From positions 124,001 through 188,000 of the forward strand of contig NZ_ML214298.1 of assembly GCF_004698125.1 (NCBI RefSeq): a stretch of DNA of 64,000 bases, in the 5' to 3' direction. The first letter of the stretch is position 1; each line of letters opens with the position of its first letter. The notes under the pieces were generated by a model, which was not told the origin of the DNA, did no database searches, and worked only from the letters and a program-made list of their open reading frames with translations. Shown piece after piece: positions 33,875-42,699 of the stretch. The position numbers and the translations under genes are program-made. This DNA is from Halosimplex halophilum (GTDB lineage: Archaea > Halobacteriota > Halobacteria > Halobacteriales > Haloarculaceae).

Positions 33875-34948
33875 ATGAGCGAATCGCGGATCAGGGACCA
33901 CCTGGGGGCGTTCGGGCTGTCGGCGACGGAGGTGGAGACCTACCTGGCGGTCCTCCGCCGGGGGGAGGCGACGACGGGTGAGGTGGCGGCCGCGGCGGAC
34001 GTGTCCCAGGGGTACGTCTACGACGTGGCGGAGACGCTGGTCGACCGCGGGCTGGTCACCGTCGACGAGGGCGCGAGCCCGACCGTGCTGCGCGCGCGGC
34101 CGGCCGCGGAGGCCGTCGCGGAGCTGTCGACGCGGGTGTCGGACCTGCAATCCGCGATCGCGGACGTGTACAGCGAGCCGGCGGCGGCCGACGTGGGATT
34201 CGAGGTGGTCCGCTCGCGGCGGACCGTCGAGCGCCGCGCCGAGCGCTTCCTCGCGGACGCGACCCACGAGGCGTTCGTCGTCGTCCCCGCGACGGCCTTC
34301 GCCAGCGTCAGGGACGCGATGGCCGCGGCGGTCGACCGTGGCGTCTTCGTCTACTGTATGCTCCTGGCGCCCGACACGGACGTTGTCGCCGACGCGGTCG
34401 ACGACTTCGGCCGGTACGCCCACGTCGTCCGGACGTGGGAGGCCCGCCCGCAGGTGTTCGTCCTCCGGGACGCCCGCGCCGGGCTCGTCGGCTCCCACGG
34501 CGTCCTGACGGGCCGCCACGGCGACGAGTACGCCGTCACCTTCGGCCAACCCGAGGTCGCCAACGGCTTCTACGGCAACATGGTCAGCAACGTCTGGCCG
34601 ATGGGGCAGGTCCGCCACGTCTCGGAGCCGCCCGAGCTGCCGGCCACCTTCGAGTACTTCCGCAACGGCGTCACGACCGCCGCCCAGCACCTGGCGGCCG
34701 ACCGCGAGCTCGTCGCGGACCTGACCGTCGCCGACACCGGCGGCGACCACGAACTCGACTTCGAGGGCGTCCCCGTCCGCGAGGCCAGCCAGACGCTGGT
34801 CCCGCCGGTCACCAGCTCCTTCCCCGTCGAGAACGCACTCGTGGTCGAGACCGACAGCGGCCCGGTCAGCGTCGGCGGCGACTCGCCGGGCTTCGACCCC
34901 TACTTCGAGGACTTCGCCGCCCGGCGGGTCACGCTTCGGGCGGCGTAG
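33875..34948 (+). CDS. TrmB-family transcriptional regulator
   Basis: A 357-residue regulator. The N-terminal winged helix (about residues 5-75: FGLSATEVETYLAVLRRGEA, VSQGYVYDVAETLVDRGLV) is followed by a coiled segment and the TrmB effector domain (residues 110-357). TrmB proteins bind sugars and control sugar transport and central carbon genes. I do not see the Halobacterium TrmB box (TACT-N7/8-GAGTA) between 33764 and 33874, so this is probably a different paralogue. The start fits a T-rich block 20-35 bp upstream. It is divergent from the MFS gene. Confidence 0.88.
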   Translation: MSESRIRDHLGAFGLSATEVETYLAVLRRGEATTGEVAAAADVSQGYVYDVAETLVDRGLVTVDEGASPTVLRARPAAEAVAELSTRVSDLQSAIADVYSEPAAADVGFEVVRSRRTVERRAERFLADATHEAFVVVPATAFASVRDAMAAAVDRGVFVYCMLLAPDTDVVADAVDDFGRYAHVVRTWEARPQVFVLRDARAGLVGSHGVLTGRHGDEYAVTFGQPEVANGFYGNMVSNVWPMGQVRHVSEPPELPATFEYFRNGVTTAAQHLAADRELVADLTVADTGGDHELDFEGVPVREASQTLVPPVTSSFPVENALVVETDSGPVSVGGDSPGFDPYFEDFAARRVTLRAA

Positions 34949-35153
34949 CGTCGGGGCCGGCCGCGGGGCCGTCGTCACCGCCGTCGCTCGCCTCGCCGCC
35001 GTCCCGCTCCTCGGCGGCGCGGTTCGCGAGCCGGTCCAGCCCGAGCGTCGCCAGGAAGCAGACCGCCCCCACGTACAGCAGCGAACTCGGGTCGGCCACC
35101 AGCCGGCTCACGACGCTGTTGCCGTAGCCCAGGACCGTGCCCAGAAAGCCCAT
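34929..35153 (-). CDS. small membrane protein
   Basis: A 74-residue product, MGFLGTVLGYGNSVVSRLVA at the front, with one clear hydrophobic helix (PSSLLYVGAVCFLATLGLD) and an acidic Gly/Pro tail. Its last 20 bp overlap the end of the TrmB gene on the other strand. AT-rich promoter-like sequence (AATTTAGTCTAAAATTTC read on the reverse strand) lies just before the ATG. Family unknown. Confidence 0.6.
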   Translation of the reverse strand: MGFLGTVLGYGNSVVSRLVADPSSLLYVGAVCFLATLGLDRLANRAAEERDGGEASDGGDDGPAAGPDATPPEA

Positions 35154-35221
35154 AGAAATTTTAGACTAAATTGAACCGGGTATTCTTTCATTTTCGCTTA
35201 ATAGAGAAACTGATTATACCA

Positions 35222-35231
35222 CTTAATATTT
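35222..35231 (+). promoter_or_regulatory. TATA box of the AT-rich orphan gene
   Basis: CTTAATATTT is centred about 30 bp before the ATG at 35258, matching a leaderless arrangement. It decides the start of the downstream gene against the TTG at 35234. Confidence 0.55.
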
Positions 35232-35257
35232 GATTGTCTAAAGTGTACTCACTCACT

Positions 35258-36151
35258 ATGGTACGTATGGATCTTAGAGATAAAGAGAAGAACGAAGAAG
35301 TAGCAGATACGGTATCCTCAACCGTCCCATTAAATGATAGAGAAATCCAGAGTGATGATATCCTGAGTAAATTCACCATCGAAGAATTTGTGGTGAAAAA
35401 ATATCAGGATGCAAACGAGTGGGAAAACAGAATCGGCGGAAAACACATCGCTACATTGATGTTGACATATCTGTCGTTTGTTTTGGTTTCTTATTCACTC
35501 GATAACCATATCAGCGTCTCAGACCAGCAAGAATCAATAATATATCTGATCGCGGTTGGGGTTCCGATGCTCGTTTCTATTTCTCTTTGGTTCTCGAAAA
35601 AGATATTTAATAACAGAGCGGAGAAGCAGCTAACCGACCATGATGAGGCCATATATCATCGATTATCCCGTAGTATCAAAGAATTTGAACGTGGGAATAT
35701 AACAAATTCGCGGGAAGAACTTGAAGAATGCCGCAAACTCATGTCGTACGACGGTCCTTACGCTCTACCGCCAGAATTTTCCAAAGAGCTTCAGGTGTAT
35801 ATGAAATCAGTTGAAGACCGCAATTCCGATCAGTACTTCACTGATACGTTCCCCGAGGTCGCGAATAAAATCTTACAGTGTTTAGCTACTGTCTACGTGT
35901 CTGATCTTAAGTACTTATATACAGAAGACACTCAACTTGAGCAAGCAGATGGATATACTCCTGTTGAAATGATTAAATCATATCTGGGGGATCGGACAAA
36001 GAGTCGAGCAGTACGGATCGTAGTTCCATATATAATAGTATCTCCGATAATTTATGCAATTTATTTACAAAACACTGTACTGGCACAAATTCTAACTGTG
36101 ATTGTTGTTGGTGTTGTCCAAACATACAACCGACCTGATAACGAGAACTGA
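35258..36151 (+). CDS. orphan membrane protein, AT-rich, probably acquired
   Basis: A 297-residue product of no family I recognise. It is Lys/Asn/Ile-rich, unlike all neighbours, and its codons are AT-ended. Two hydrophobic segments lie near residues 58-78 (TLMLTYLSFVLVSYSL) and 90-110 (IIYLIAVGVPMLVSISLWF). A soluble helical middle of about 140 residues follows (EFERGNITNSREELEECRKL), then a C-terminal hydrophobic pair (VVPYIIVSPIIYAIYL ... ILTVIVVGVVQTY). Low GC, isolation and the adjacent MITE-like sequence point to horizontal transfer. Defence or mobile-element genes often look like this, but nothing proves it here. Confidence 0.75.
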   Translation: MVRMDLRDKEKNEEVADTVSSTVPLNDREIQSDDILSKFTIEEFVVKKYQDANEWENRIGGKHIATLMLTYLSFVLVSYSLDNHISVSDQQESIIYLIAVGVPMLVSISLWFSKKIFNNRAEKQLTDHDEAIYHRLSRSIKEFERGNITNSREELEECRKLMSYDGPYALPPEFSKELQVYMKSVEDRNSDQYFTDTFPEVANKILQCLATVYVSDLKYLYTEDTQLEQADGYTPVEMIKSYLGDRTKSRAVRIVVPYIIVSPIIYAIYLQNTVLAQILTVIVVGVVQTYNRPDNEN

Positions 36152-36180
36152 ATGTGTTCTTCTCTAAAACATAGGGCCGC

Positions 36181-36374
36181 GTTTAGACGGCAGTTAGAGC
36201 GGCTGGAAAAATTGTTCCGCTCCTGCGGATCCGAATTATCGGCGAATCTCGACAGTTTCTGAGTCGTGATCGATCTGCTGGTACAAAAAACGATTGGGTG
36301 AGTCGAACTAGTGGCGTCTGTTTATTGCTGATCGCGACACAGCCCCTTAGCAGGCTGCGATTCAGCGTCTAAAC
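36181..36374. mobile_element. MITE-like element with GTTTAGACG inverted ends
   Basis: A 194-bp AT-rich non-coding stretch begins GTTTAGACG (36181-36189) and ends CGTCTAAAC (36366-36374), perfect 9-bp inverted termini. Inside, GCTGATCGCGACACAGCC and GGCTGCGATTCAGC form an imperfect hairpin next to the right end. It lies between the acquired gene and hisA, 14 bp beyond the hisA stop. I see no clear target duplication and no transposase. It could be a MITE or an IS remnant. Confidence 0.5.
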
Positions 36375-36388
36375 AAGGCTAAGTCTAT

Positions 36389-37117
36389 CTATCTCTGTTG
36401 AACTCCCTCAATCGCCTCTTCGAGCGTGAACTCCCCCTCGTAGAGCGCGCTCCCGACGACGACCGCGGCGGCGCCCGCGTCCTTCAGCGCGCGCACGTCC
36501 TCCAGGGTCGCGACGCCGCCGCTGGCGACCACCGGGATGTCCACCGCCTCGACCACCCGCTCGACGGGCTCGGTCCGGACCCCGTCCAGTTGCCCTTCCA
36601 CGTCCACGTCGGTGAAGAGGATCCCGCCGGCGCCCAGATCCTCGTAGCGGGCGGCGGCCTCGGCTGGGTCCAGCCCCGTCCCCTCGGTCCACCCGGAGAC
36701 GACGACCTCGCCGTCCTTCGCGTCGAGGCTGACGAGGACCGTCCCGGGGTAGTCCTCGCTGATCTCGGCGACGATGTCGGGGGTCTCGACGGCGGCGGTG
36801 CCGAGGATCACCCGGTCGACCCCGGCGTCTAGCAGGCCCGTGGCGTCCTCGACGGTGCGGATGCCGCCGCCCAGTTGCGTCTCGACATCGACGGCGTCGA
36901 CGACGGCCTCGATGGCCGCGGCGTTCGCGCGCTCGCCCTCGAAGGCGCCGTCCAGGTCGACGAGGTGCAAGGTGTCCGCGCCCTGTTCGACCCACCCCTC
37001 GGCGGCCTCGACGGGGTCGCCGTAGGCCTTCCCGGTACCGCGCTCGCCGCCGACCAGCTGGACGACCTGCCCGTCCTGTACGTCCACGGCGGGCACGACC
37101 TCGAACTCGGGGAACAT
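36389..37117 (-). CDS. hisA: phosphoribosylformimino-AICAR ribotide isomerase HisA
   Basis: A 242-residue TIM-barrel isomerase of histidine synthesis. It has the start FEVVPAVDVQDGQVVQLVGG with the first catalytic Asp, LHLVDLDGAF, QLGGGIRTVED, SLDAKDGEVVVSGWTEGTG and VVASGGVATLEDVRAL, which are the HisA half-barrel repeats and phosphate sites. ATG at 37117. The gene end touches the AT-rich island. Confidence 0.94.
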   Translation of the reverse strand: MFPEFEVVPAVDVQDGQVVQLVGGERGTGKAYGDPVEAAEGWVEQGADTLHLVDLDGAFEGERANAAAIEAVVDAVDVETQLGGGIRTVEDATGLLDAGVDRVILGTAAVETPDIVAEISEDYPGTVLVSLDAKDGEVVVSGWTEGTGLDPAEAAARYEDLGAGGILFTDVDVEGQLDGVRTEPVERVVEAVDIPVVASGGVATLEDVRALKDAGAAAVVVGSALYEGEFTLEEAIEGVQQR

Positions 37118-37273
37118 ACCCGTCCGTGGGCGAGCGGGGGGCGAAAGCGTGTCGGTCGACCCCGGCCTCGCCCGGTCGCCGTCCCGGTCGACCCCCGTCA
37201 GTTCGCGCCGGCGTCGCCGCCGGACGCGGCGACTGTCGGTAGGTTTTACTCGCCGGTGGGTCAGGGGATCGGT

Positions 37274-38473
37274 ATGGTCGAGGCCCTCCTCCTCGTCGGG
37301 CTCGCGGTCGCCGTCTTCGTCGGGTTCAACATCGGGGGCTCCTCGACGGGGGTCGCCTTCGGCCCGGCCGTCGGGAGCAACACGATCTCGAAGGTGACGG
37401 CGGCGGGCCTGATGACGGTGTTCGCGCTGCTGGGCGGCTGGACCGTCGGCCGCGAGGTGGTCGACACGCTCGGCAGCGACATCGTCACGACGACGTTCAC
37501 GCTGGAGATCAGCATCGGCGTCCTCTTTTTCATCGGGCTGGCGCTGTTCCTCTCGAACGTCGCCGGCGTCCCCGCCTCCACGTCGATGACGGCGGTCGGC
37601 GCGATGGCGGGACTGGGGCTGGCCCGCGGGACGCTCAACTGGGCGGAGATGGGCCAGATCGTCACCTGGTGGCTCGTCTCCCCGGTGCTGGCGTTCTGGG
37701 TCAGCGCCGTCGTCGGCCGCTACTACTACCCGCGGCTCGTCGAGTGGTTCGCGGTCACCCAGACCGAGGGAGCGCTCCTGGAACTCGACCGGTCGGGCGG
37801 CCTCCCGAAGCCGGTGCTGGGGCCGAACACGACCCGCCGGGAGTTCGTCGGGACGCTCTCGGTCGTCGGCATCGGCTGTTACATGGCCTTCTCGGCGGGC
37901 GCCTCGAACGTCGCCAACGCCGTCGCGCCGCTGGTCGGCAGCGAGTCCGTCGGGATGAACCCCGCCATCCTGCTCGGCGGGGGCGCCATCGGCCTCGGCG
38001 CCTTCACCATCGCCCGCCGGACGATGGACACCGTCGGCAACGACCTGACCGACCTGCCGCTGCTCGCGGCGCTGGTCGTCGCCGCGGTCAGCTCGACTAT
38101 CGTCACCGGCCTCTCGGCGCTGGGCGTGCCCGCGAGCTTCGTCATCATCGCGACGATGAGCATCGTCGGCCTCGGCTGGGGCCGGGCGACCCGGACGGTC
38201 ACGCTCTCCGAGGCCCGGAAGGGCGACGCCCCGGAGGTCTCGGTCGGCGCGCTCGCGGCCGACGCGCCCGACGCCCCCACCGTCGGCGGCGAGGGCGGGA
38301 CGCCCGAGCCGACGGACTCGCCGGCCATCGGCGACGAGGAGAGCGAGGACATCCCACGGGCCGCGGATCTGTTCGAGCCCGAGACCACCGCCCGGGTCAT
38401 CTTCCTCCAGAACGTCGTCCCCGGGATCGCGACCGTCGCCTCGTTCCTGCTCTTCCGGTTCGTCCCGCTGTGA
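37274..38473 (+). CDS. inorganic phosphate transporter, PiT family
   Basis: A 399-residue permease with about ten hydrophobic segments and the duplicated PiT signature: GFNIGGSSTGVAFGPAVGSN near the N-terminus and AFSAGASNVANAVAPLVGS in the second half. A cytoplasmic acidic loop (about residues 320-370) precedes the last helix. It would be a low-affinity, cation-coupled phosphate importer, complementing the ABC system at 9970-12926. No PhoU-type gene is adjacent. Confidence 0.9.
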   Translation: MVEALLLVGLAVAVFVGFNIGGSSTGVAFGPAVGSNTISKVTAAGLMTVFALLGGWTVGREVVDTLGSDIVTTTFTLEISIGVLFFIGLALFLSNVAGVPASTSMTAVGAMAGLGLARGTLNWAEMGQIVTWWLVSPVLAFWVSAVVGRYYYPRLVEWFAVTQTEGALLELDRSGGLPKPVLGPNTTRREFVGTLSVVGIGCYMAFSAGASNVANAVAPLVGSESVGMNPAILLGGGAIGLGAFTIARRTMDTVGNDLTDLPLLAALVVAAVSSTIVTGLSALGVPASFVIIATMSIVGLGWGRATRTVTLSEARKGDAPEVSVGALAADAPDAPTVGGEGGTPEPTDSPAIGDEESEDIPRAADLFEPETTARVIFLQNVVPGIATVASFLLFRFVPL

Positions 38474-38636
38474 CCCGGTCCGGCTCGTCCCCGTGAACCC
38501 CTCCGCGTCGGCCGGAACACGTTCGGACGTACGTCCACCACAGGACCCGCGCGGCCGGCAGATATTGCGCTCGCGGCCGCGAAACGGTCCGACGAACAGC
38601 AAGGTCTAACAGTCAGGGGGGCGAACTTGGCAAGTG

Positions 38637-39026
38637 ATGCCCACCGTAGAGTACCTGAATTACGAAGTACTGGACGACAAGGGTTGGGACATGTACGACG
38701 ACGAGACCTTCGAGAAGGCCGCCGATGCCGACCTCGACGACGAGGACTACGGCACACTCGAGGTCAACGAGGGCGAGTACATCCTCGAGGCCGCCGAGGC
38801 CCAGGGCTACGACTGGCCCTTCTCGTGTCGCGCCGGCGCGTGTGCCAACTGCGCCGCCATCGCCGTCGAGGGCGACATCGACATGGACATGCAGCAGATC
38901 CTCTCCGACGAAGAGGTGGAGGAGAAGAACGTCCGCCTGACCTGCATCGGCAGCGCCGCGACCGACGAGGTCAAGATCGTCTACAACGCCAAGCACCTCG
39001 ACTACCTGCAGAACCGCGTCATATAA
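38637..39026 (+). CDS. fer: haloarchaeal 2Fe-2S ferredoxin
   Basis: A 129-residue ferredoxin almost matching the known halobacterial [2Fe-2S] ferredoxin. The N-terminal acidic insertion (residues 10-45, [20 protein letters not shown]) is the halophilic adaptation, and the cluster ligands are Cys64, Cys69, Cys72 and Cys103 ([10 protein letters not shown] ... LTCIG). It serves 2-oxoacid:ferredoxin oxidoreductases and other partners in the cytosol. ATG at 38637 follows an in-frame GTG at 38634; the ATG agrees with the mature [10 protein letters not shown] start. Confidence 0.95.
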   Translation: MPTVEYLNYEVLDDKGWDMYDDETFEKAADADLDDEDYGTLEVNEGEYILEAAEAQGYDWPFSCRAGACANCAAIAVEGDIDMDMQQILSDEEVEEKNVRLTCIGSAATDEVKIVYNAKHLDYLQNRVI

Positions 39027-39203
39027 TCGGCCCCTCCGGGCCGACGCTTCTGGGCGGGGCGACTCGCCCCCACTCTCCGCCGCCCCAGCGGCCGCGCCGT
39101 CGATTCGCGGCCCGGGACCGTCCGGTCGCGGCCCGGCGGCCGTCCCCGGCCGGGGCCCGCCGCCGTCGAAACCACTAATTGCCGCCGGCGCGCTGGTTCG
39201 GTC

Positions 39204-40325
39204 GTGCTCGACTGGCTGGGAACCGTCCTGACGGAGAGCTCGCCGCCGGACCTGCTGCGGCTGGCGGCCGTCCCCGTCTTCGCCTGGGCCGCCTACCGGG
39301 ACGTGCGAACCCGGCGGGTGCCCAACGCCACGTGGCTGCCGCTGGCCCTGCTGGGGATCGCCCTGCTCGCGTGGGACGTCTCGCGGGTGTCGGCCGGCGA
39401 CCTCCCCGGGGGGCTCGTCGCCCGCGAGCGGTTCTACCTCCGCGTCGCGCTCTCGCTCGGGATGGTCGGGTCCATCGGCTACCTCTTCTACTGGTTCGGC
39501 GGCTTCGGCGGCGCCGACGCGAAGGCGCTGATCGTCCTCGCCGTCCTCTTCCCGACCTTCCCGACCTACTACCTCCCCGCCGAGTCGCTGCCGCTGACCC
39601 GGACGACCGTCGGCGTCTTCTCGCTGACCGTCCTCTCGAACACGGTGCTCGTCGGCGCCGCCTACCCCGTCGCCGTCACGCTGCGCAACGCCGTCTCGGG
39701 CCACCTCGCGCCGATCATGTTCATCGGCAGACCGATCCGCGCCGAGGAGGCGACCGCCGAGTACGGCTCCCTGCTCCAGACGCCCGACGGCTTCACCCGC
39801 GGCGGCCTCGACCTGGACGCCCTCCGGATGTACCTGCGCTGGCGCGGGGCGACGCTGGCCGCCCTCCGCGAGGACCCGGAGCGGTACCGCGACCCCGCGA
39901 GCCTCCCCGACGACCCCGACCCGCCCGGCGACGGCTCGATCCCCGAGAGCGGTGAACTCGCGACCGAGAGCGACGGCGGGGCGGCCGAAGGCGACGACGG
40001 GGCGGCCGCCGACGGCGGCCGCGGGAGCGAAGCGAGCGGTGGCGACGGGTCGGCCACCGACGGGCGCGACGACGGCGAGCCGGCAGCCGACGGGGGTGGC
40101 GACTACGACGACCCCTGGGGCGCGGGGGCGTTCCTCGACGACATCGAGGGGTCGGCCTACGGGACGACCCCCGAGGGGCTGCGCGACGGCCTCGACGTGC
40201 TCACCGAGGAGGACGTGGTGTGGATCTCCCCGGGGATGCCCTTCATCGTCCCCATGTTCGTCGCCCTCGTCGTCAGCCTCGTCTACGGCGATCTCTTCTT
40301 CCAGCTCGTCTCCGTGCTCGTGTGA
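39204..40325 (+). CDS. A24 prepilin/prearchaellin peptidase (PibD/FlaK-like)
   Basis: A 373-residue membrane aspartyl protease. The first catalytic Asp is in [12 protein letters not shown] and the second in the FGGADAKAL motif (GxHxD-type GGAD). About six hydrophobic segments lie in residues 1-165 and two at the C-terminus. Between them is a low-complexity Gly/Asp/Glu/Ala stretch (about residues 235-300), an unusually long insert. It would process pilin-like signals such as that of the protein at 27275. GTG start. Confidence 0.88.
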   Translation: MLDWLGTVLTESSPPDLLRLAAVPVFAWAAYRDVRTRRVPNATWLPLALLGIALLAWDVSRVSAGDLPGGLVARERFYLRVALSLGMVGSIGYLFYWFGGFGGADAKALIVLAVLFPTFPTYYLPAESLPLTRTTVGVFSLTVLSNTVLVGAAYPVAVTLRNAVSGHLAPIMFIGRPIRAEEATAEYGSLLQTPDGFTRGGLDLDALRMYLRWRGATLAALREDPERYRDPASLPDDPDPPGDGSIPESGELATESDGGAAEGDDGAAADGGRGSEASGGDGSATDGRDDGEPAADGGGDYDDPWGAGAFLDDIEGSAYGTTPEGLRDGLDVLTEEDVVWISPGMPFIVPMFVALVVSLVYGDLFFQLVSVLV

Positions 40326-40350
40326 AGGGCGCTTGCACGGGCTGTCCGCA

Positions 40351-40608
40351 TTACTCCTCGGGGACGAGTCGTTCGTAGAGCGGCCCGATGGTGAAGATGG
40401 AGACGAGCCACAGGACGGCGACGGCGATGTAGGCGAGCAGGGCCCCGCGCTGGAAGCCGGGCGCGTTCGTCACGACCAGCAGTGCGAACGCCCCGACGAG
40501 CAGCCCGACCGCGACGACGGTGTTGCCCGCGTTCCAGAGCAGGAACGCCCGGGTCCGCGCGTCTTCCTCGGCCATCGCCGCGAGGAACCGCCGGACGGAT
40601 CCGATCAT
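40351..40608 (-). CDS. small two-helix membrane protein
   Basis: An 85-residue protein with [20 protein letters not shown] and [19 protein letters not shown] as hydrophobic segments and an acidic N-terminal helix ([17 protein letters not shown]). The family is known to me only as a haloarchaeal hypothetical. It converges with the prepilin peptidase gene with a 25-bp gap. Confidence 0.72.
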   Translation of the reverse strand: MIGSVRRFLAAMAEEDARTRAFLLWNAGNTVVAVGLLVGAFALLVVTNAPGFQRGALLAYIAVAVLWLVSIFTIGPLYERLVPEE

Positions 40609-40754
40609 CGCCCGTGGGTTGTGTCCCGCCCGGCATAAGTGTGGGCGACGCCGCGGGACCGGCGGTCGCGACGCCGCCGTCAGCGGGTCGGGCGCCGGTC
40701 CGGCCGCCTCGCCGACGACAAAAGACCTATTCGGCGGTCGGACCCAGGTGGGGT

Positions 40755-41120
40755 ATGAGCGACGTCGACCTGGCGTTCGACGAGAACGAGCGCCTCCCCG
40801 CGGTCGCGCAGGACGCCGACACGGGCGAGGTGCTCATGCTCGCGTACGTCACCCCCGAGGCCGTCGAGCGCAGCCGCGAGACGGGGCTGGCCCACTACTA
40901 CTCGCGCAGTCGCGAGGAACTCTGGAAGAAGGGCGGCTCCAGCGGCCACGTCCAGGAGATCGAGGAGATCCGCGTCGACTGCGACGGCGACGCGCTCCTG
41001 TATCTCGTCGACCAGACGGGCGGGGCCTGCCACACCGGCTACGAGTCGTGTTTCCACCGCACCGTCGACGGCGAGACCGTCGGCGAACAGGTGTTCGACC
41101 CCGACGAAGTCTACGAGTGA
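40755..41120 (+). CDS. hisI: phosphoribosyl-AMP cyclohydrolase
   Basis: A 121-residue enzyme for step 3 of histidine synthesis. It shows [20 protein letters not shown], the [16 protein letters not shown] motif, the Mg-binding [10 protein letters not shown] and zinc Cys residues in [14 protein letters not shown]. It is monofunctional (no HisE domain). The next gene starts 1 bp after its stop, so the two are probably co-transcribed. Confidence 0.95.
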   Translation: MSDVDLAFDENERLPAVAQDADTGEVLMLAYVTPEAVERSRETGLAHYYSRSREELWKKGGSSGHVQEIEEIRVDCDGDALLYLVDQTGGACHTGYESCFHRTVDGETVGEQVFDPDEVYE

Positions 41121-41121
41121 G

Positions 41122-42294
41122 ATGAGCGACGCCGCCCAGTCCCCGGCCGACGACCCCCGCGCCGCCGCCGACGACCTCGTCGCCGACCTGCGGGAGGCCC
41201 GCGACGCCCTCCAGCGCGCCCGCGAGCGCGTCGACGAGGTCGGCGAGTCCGAACTCCGGACCGTCGCCGACACGTACGACGACCTCACCCGGCTGTTCGA
41301 CCGCTACGAGGAGGAGGTCACCGGCGACGGCGACTTCAAGACGTTCATCGAGTTCCAGAGCCAGATCGCCGCCGTCGTCGAGGAGATGCCCGACGACATC
41401 CGCCACCAGGAGGTCTTCGAGGAGGTCGACGACCTGCTCCAGCAGCGCCGGCTCACCGAGTCCGACTGGGCGAAGGTCCGCTCGGCGCTGGAGCCCGTCC
41501 GCGAGGACGTGCGCCGGATCGACGACCGCGACGAGGCCCGGGAACGCTACGAGGACGCCCGGTTCGCCGTCGAACGCCGCCTGGACGACTTCGCGGACCG
41601 GATCGAGGACCTGGAGGACCTGCAGCGCCTGGGCGACGCGGACCTCGACGCCCCGACCGAGCGGCTGCGCGACCCCATCGAGACCTACAACGACCGCGTC
41701 CGCGACGCGTTCGCCGACTTCCGCTCGTCGGCGAGCGCCCGCGACCTGCTGGCGTTCGTCGCCAAGACCGATGCCTTTCCGCTCGTGCCCTTCGAGTCGC
41801 CGCCCGCGGACCTCCGGGAGTACGTCGAGAGCCACGCCGCCGGCGAGGAGCCGGTCGGGCAACTGCTGGAGTACGCGGAGTACTCGAAGTCGAAGCTCGA
41901 CCATTACGTCGACGACCCGGCGGCGCTGAAGCGCAACGTCTCGACCCGGCGGACCTACCTGCGGCGGCTGGACGCCGAGCCGCTGACCGTCGACTGGCCG
42001 CCCGTCGAGGCCGAGACGCTCCGGTTCCGGGCACGCGAACTGACCAGCGTCGTCGCGCGCTTCGCCGACCGCGTCGAGGAGGGGGAGGCGGTGCTCGTGG
42101 CGCTGCGCGAGGTGCGGGAGTTGCCCCGGGAGACGGACTACGAGCGGCTCCGCAACAGCGCGCAGGCCCGCGCCCAGCTGGGCCCCGAGGAGCGCGAGCG
42201 GCTGGCGAGCGGGGACGTGGCCGACGAACTGGAGGCGTGCCGCGACGCGACGGAACGGCTGGAGGACGCGCTGGAGGAGTACCCACGGCTTTGA
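41122..42294 (+). CDS. coiled-coil conserved haloarchaeal protein
   Basis: A 390-residue, almost wholly helical, acidic protein with long heptad-like regions (ADLREARDALQRARERVDEV; DARFAVERRLDDFADRIEDL). No membrane segment, metal site or enzyme motif is visible. It resembles a haloarchaeal family of unknown function (I believe DUF7118, not certain). Placement 1 bp after hisI suggests shared transcription rather than shared function. Confidence 0.78.
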   Translation: MSDAAQSPADDPRAAADDLVADLREARDALQRARERVDEVGESELRTVADTYDDLTRLFDRYEEEVTGDGDFKTFIEFQSQIAAVVEEMPDDIRHQEVFEEVDDLLQQRRLTESDWAKVRSALEPVREDVRRIDDRDEARERYEDARFAVERRLDDFADRIEDLEDLQRLGDADLDAPTERLRDPIETYNDRVRDAFADFRSSASARDLLAFVAKTDAFPLVPFESPPADLREYVESHAAGEEPVGQLLEYAEYSKSKLDHYVDDPAALKRNVSTRRTYLRRLDAEPLTVDWPPVEAETLRFRARELTSVVARFADRVEEGEAVLVALREVRELPRETDYERLRNSAQARAQLGPEERERLASGDVADELEACRDATERLEDALEEYPRL

Positions 42295-42360
42295 GCGGCT
42301 GGTCGGTGAGTTTCGGTGACTCTCTCGGCGCCAGCACCGCGACCGGAGCGATCGAGAACA

Positions 42361-42652
42361 GCACCGCAGAACAGCGTGAAAGCCCCAGCCGGTTCGACTT
42401 GAGGGGCTCGCTGCGCTCCTCGCTCACTGTGTTCGCTGCGGTGCTTGCGTCGCCCGTCTGCGTCGAACCGGCTGCCCCTTTCATTCCCGCCCGCATAGAC
42501 TGGTCGGTCAGTAGAAACGGGCGGGAATGAAAGGGGCGACCGTCTCGGCGACGGCCGGGGAAGCAAGCACCGCAGCCGAGTGAAACGAGGCGAGGCGCGC
42601 AGCGAGCCGCCCGAGCCGAGACGGTCGGGGCTTTCACGCTGTTCTGCGGTGC
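42361..42652. repeat. 292-bp four-stem (cloverleaf-like) palindromic element
   Basis: The 405 bp between the convergent genes ending at 42294 and 42700 hold this element and no gene. Four perfectly paired stems join without gaps: outer 42361-42386 with 42627-42652 (26 bp, GCACCGCAGAACAGCGTGAA...); stem A 42387-42398 with 42462-42473 (AGCCGGTTCGAC); inner 42474-42493 with 42518-42537 (GCCCCTTTCATTCCCGCCCG); stem B 42538-42549 with 42615-42626 (GACCGTCTCGGC). Loops A and B are inverted near-copies. The stem A and stem B sequences differ, yet each is self-paired. It shares TGAAAG/CTTTCA ends with the R repeats. Confidence 0.92.
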
Positions 42653-42699
42653 GGTCGAACGGATCGCTGCGGTAGACTCGCTCCCGGTTCCTCCGGAGA

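Noticed and set aside
36181-36374. Assignment of the AT-rich segment to a named IS family
   Set aside because: The 9-bp ends are real, but I cannot match them to a specific family from memory and no target duplication is visible.
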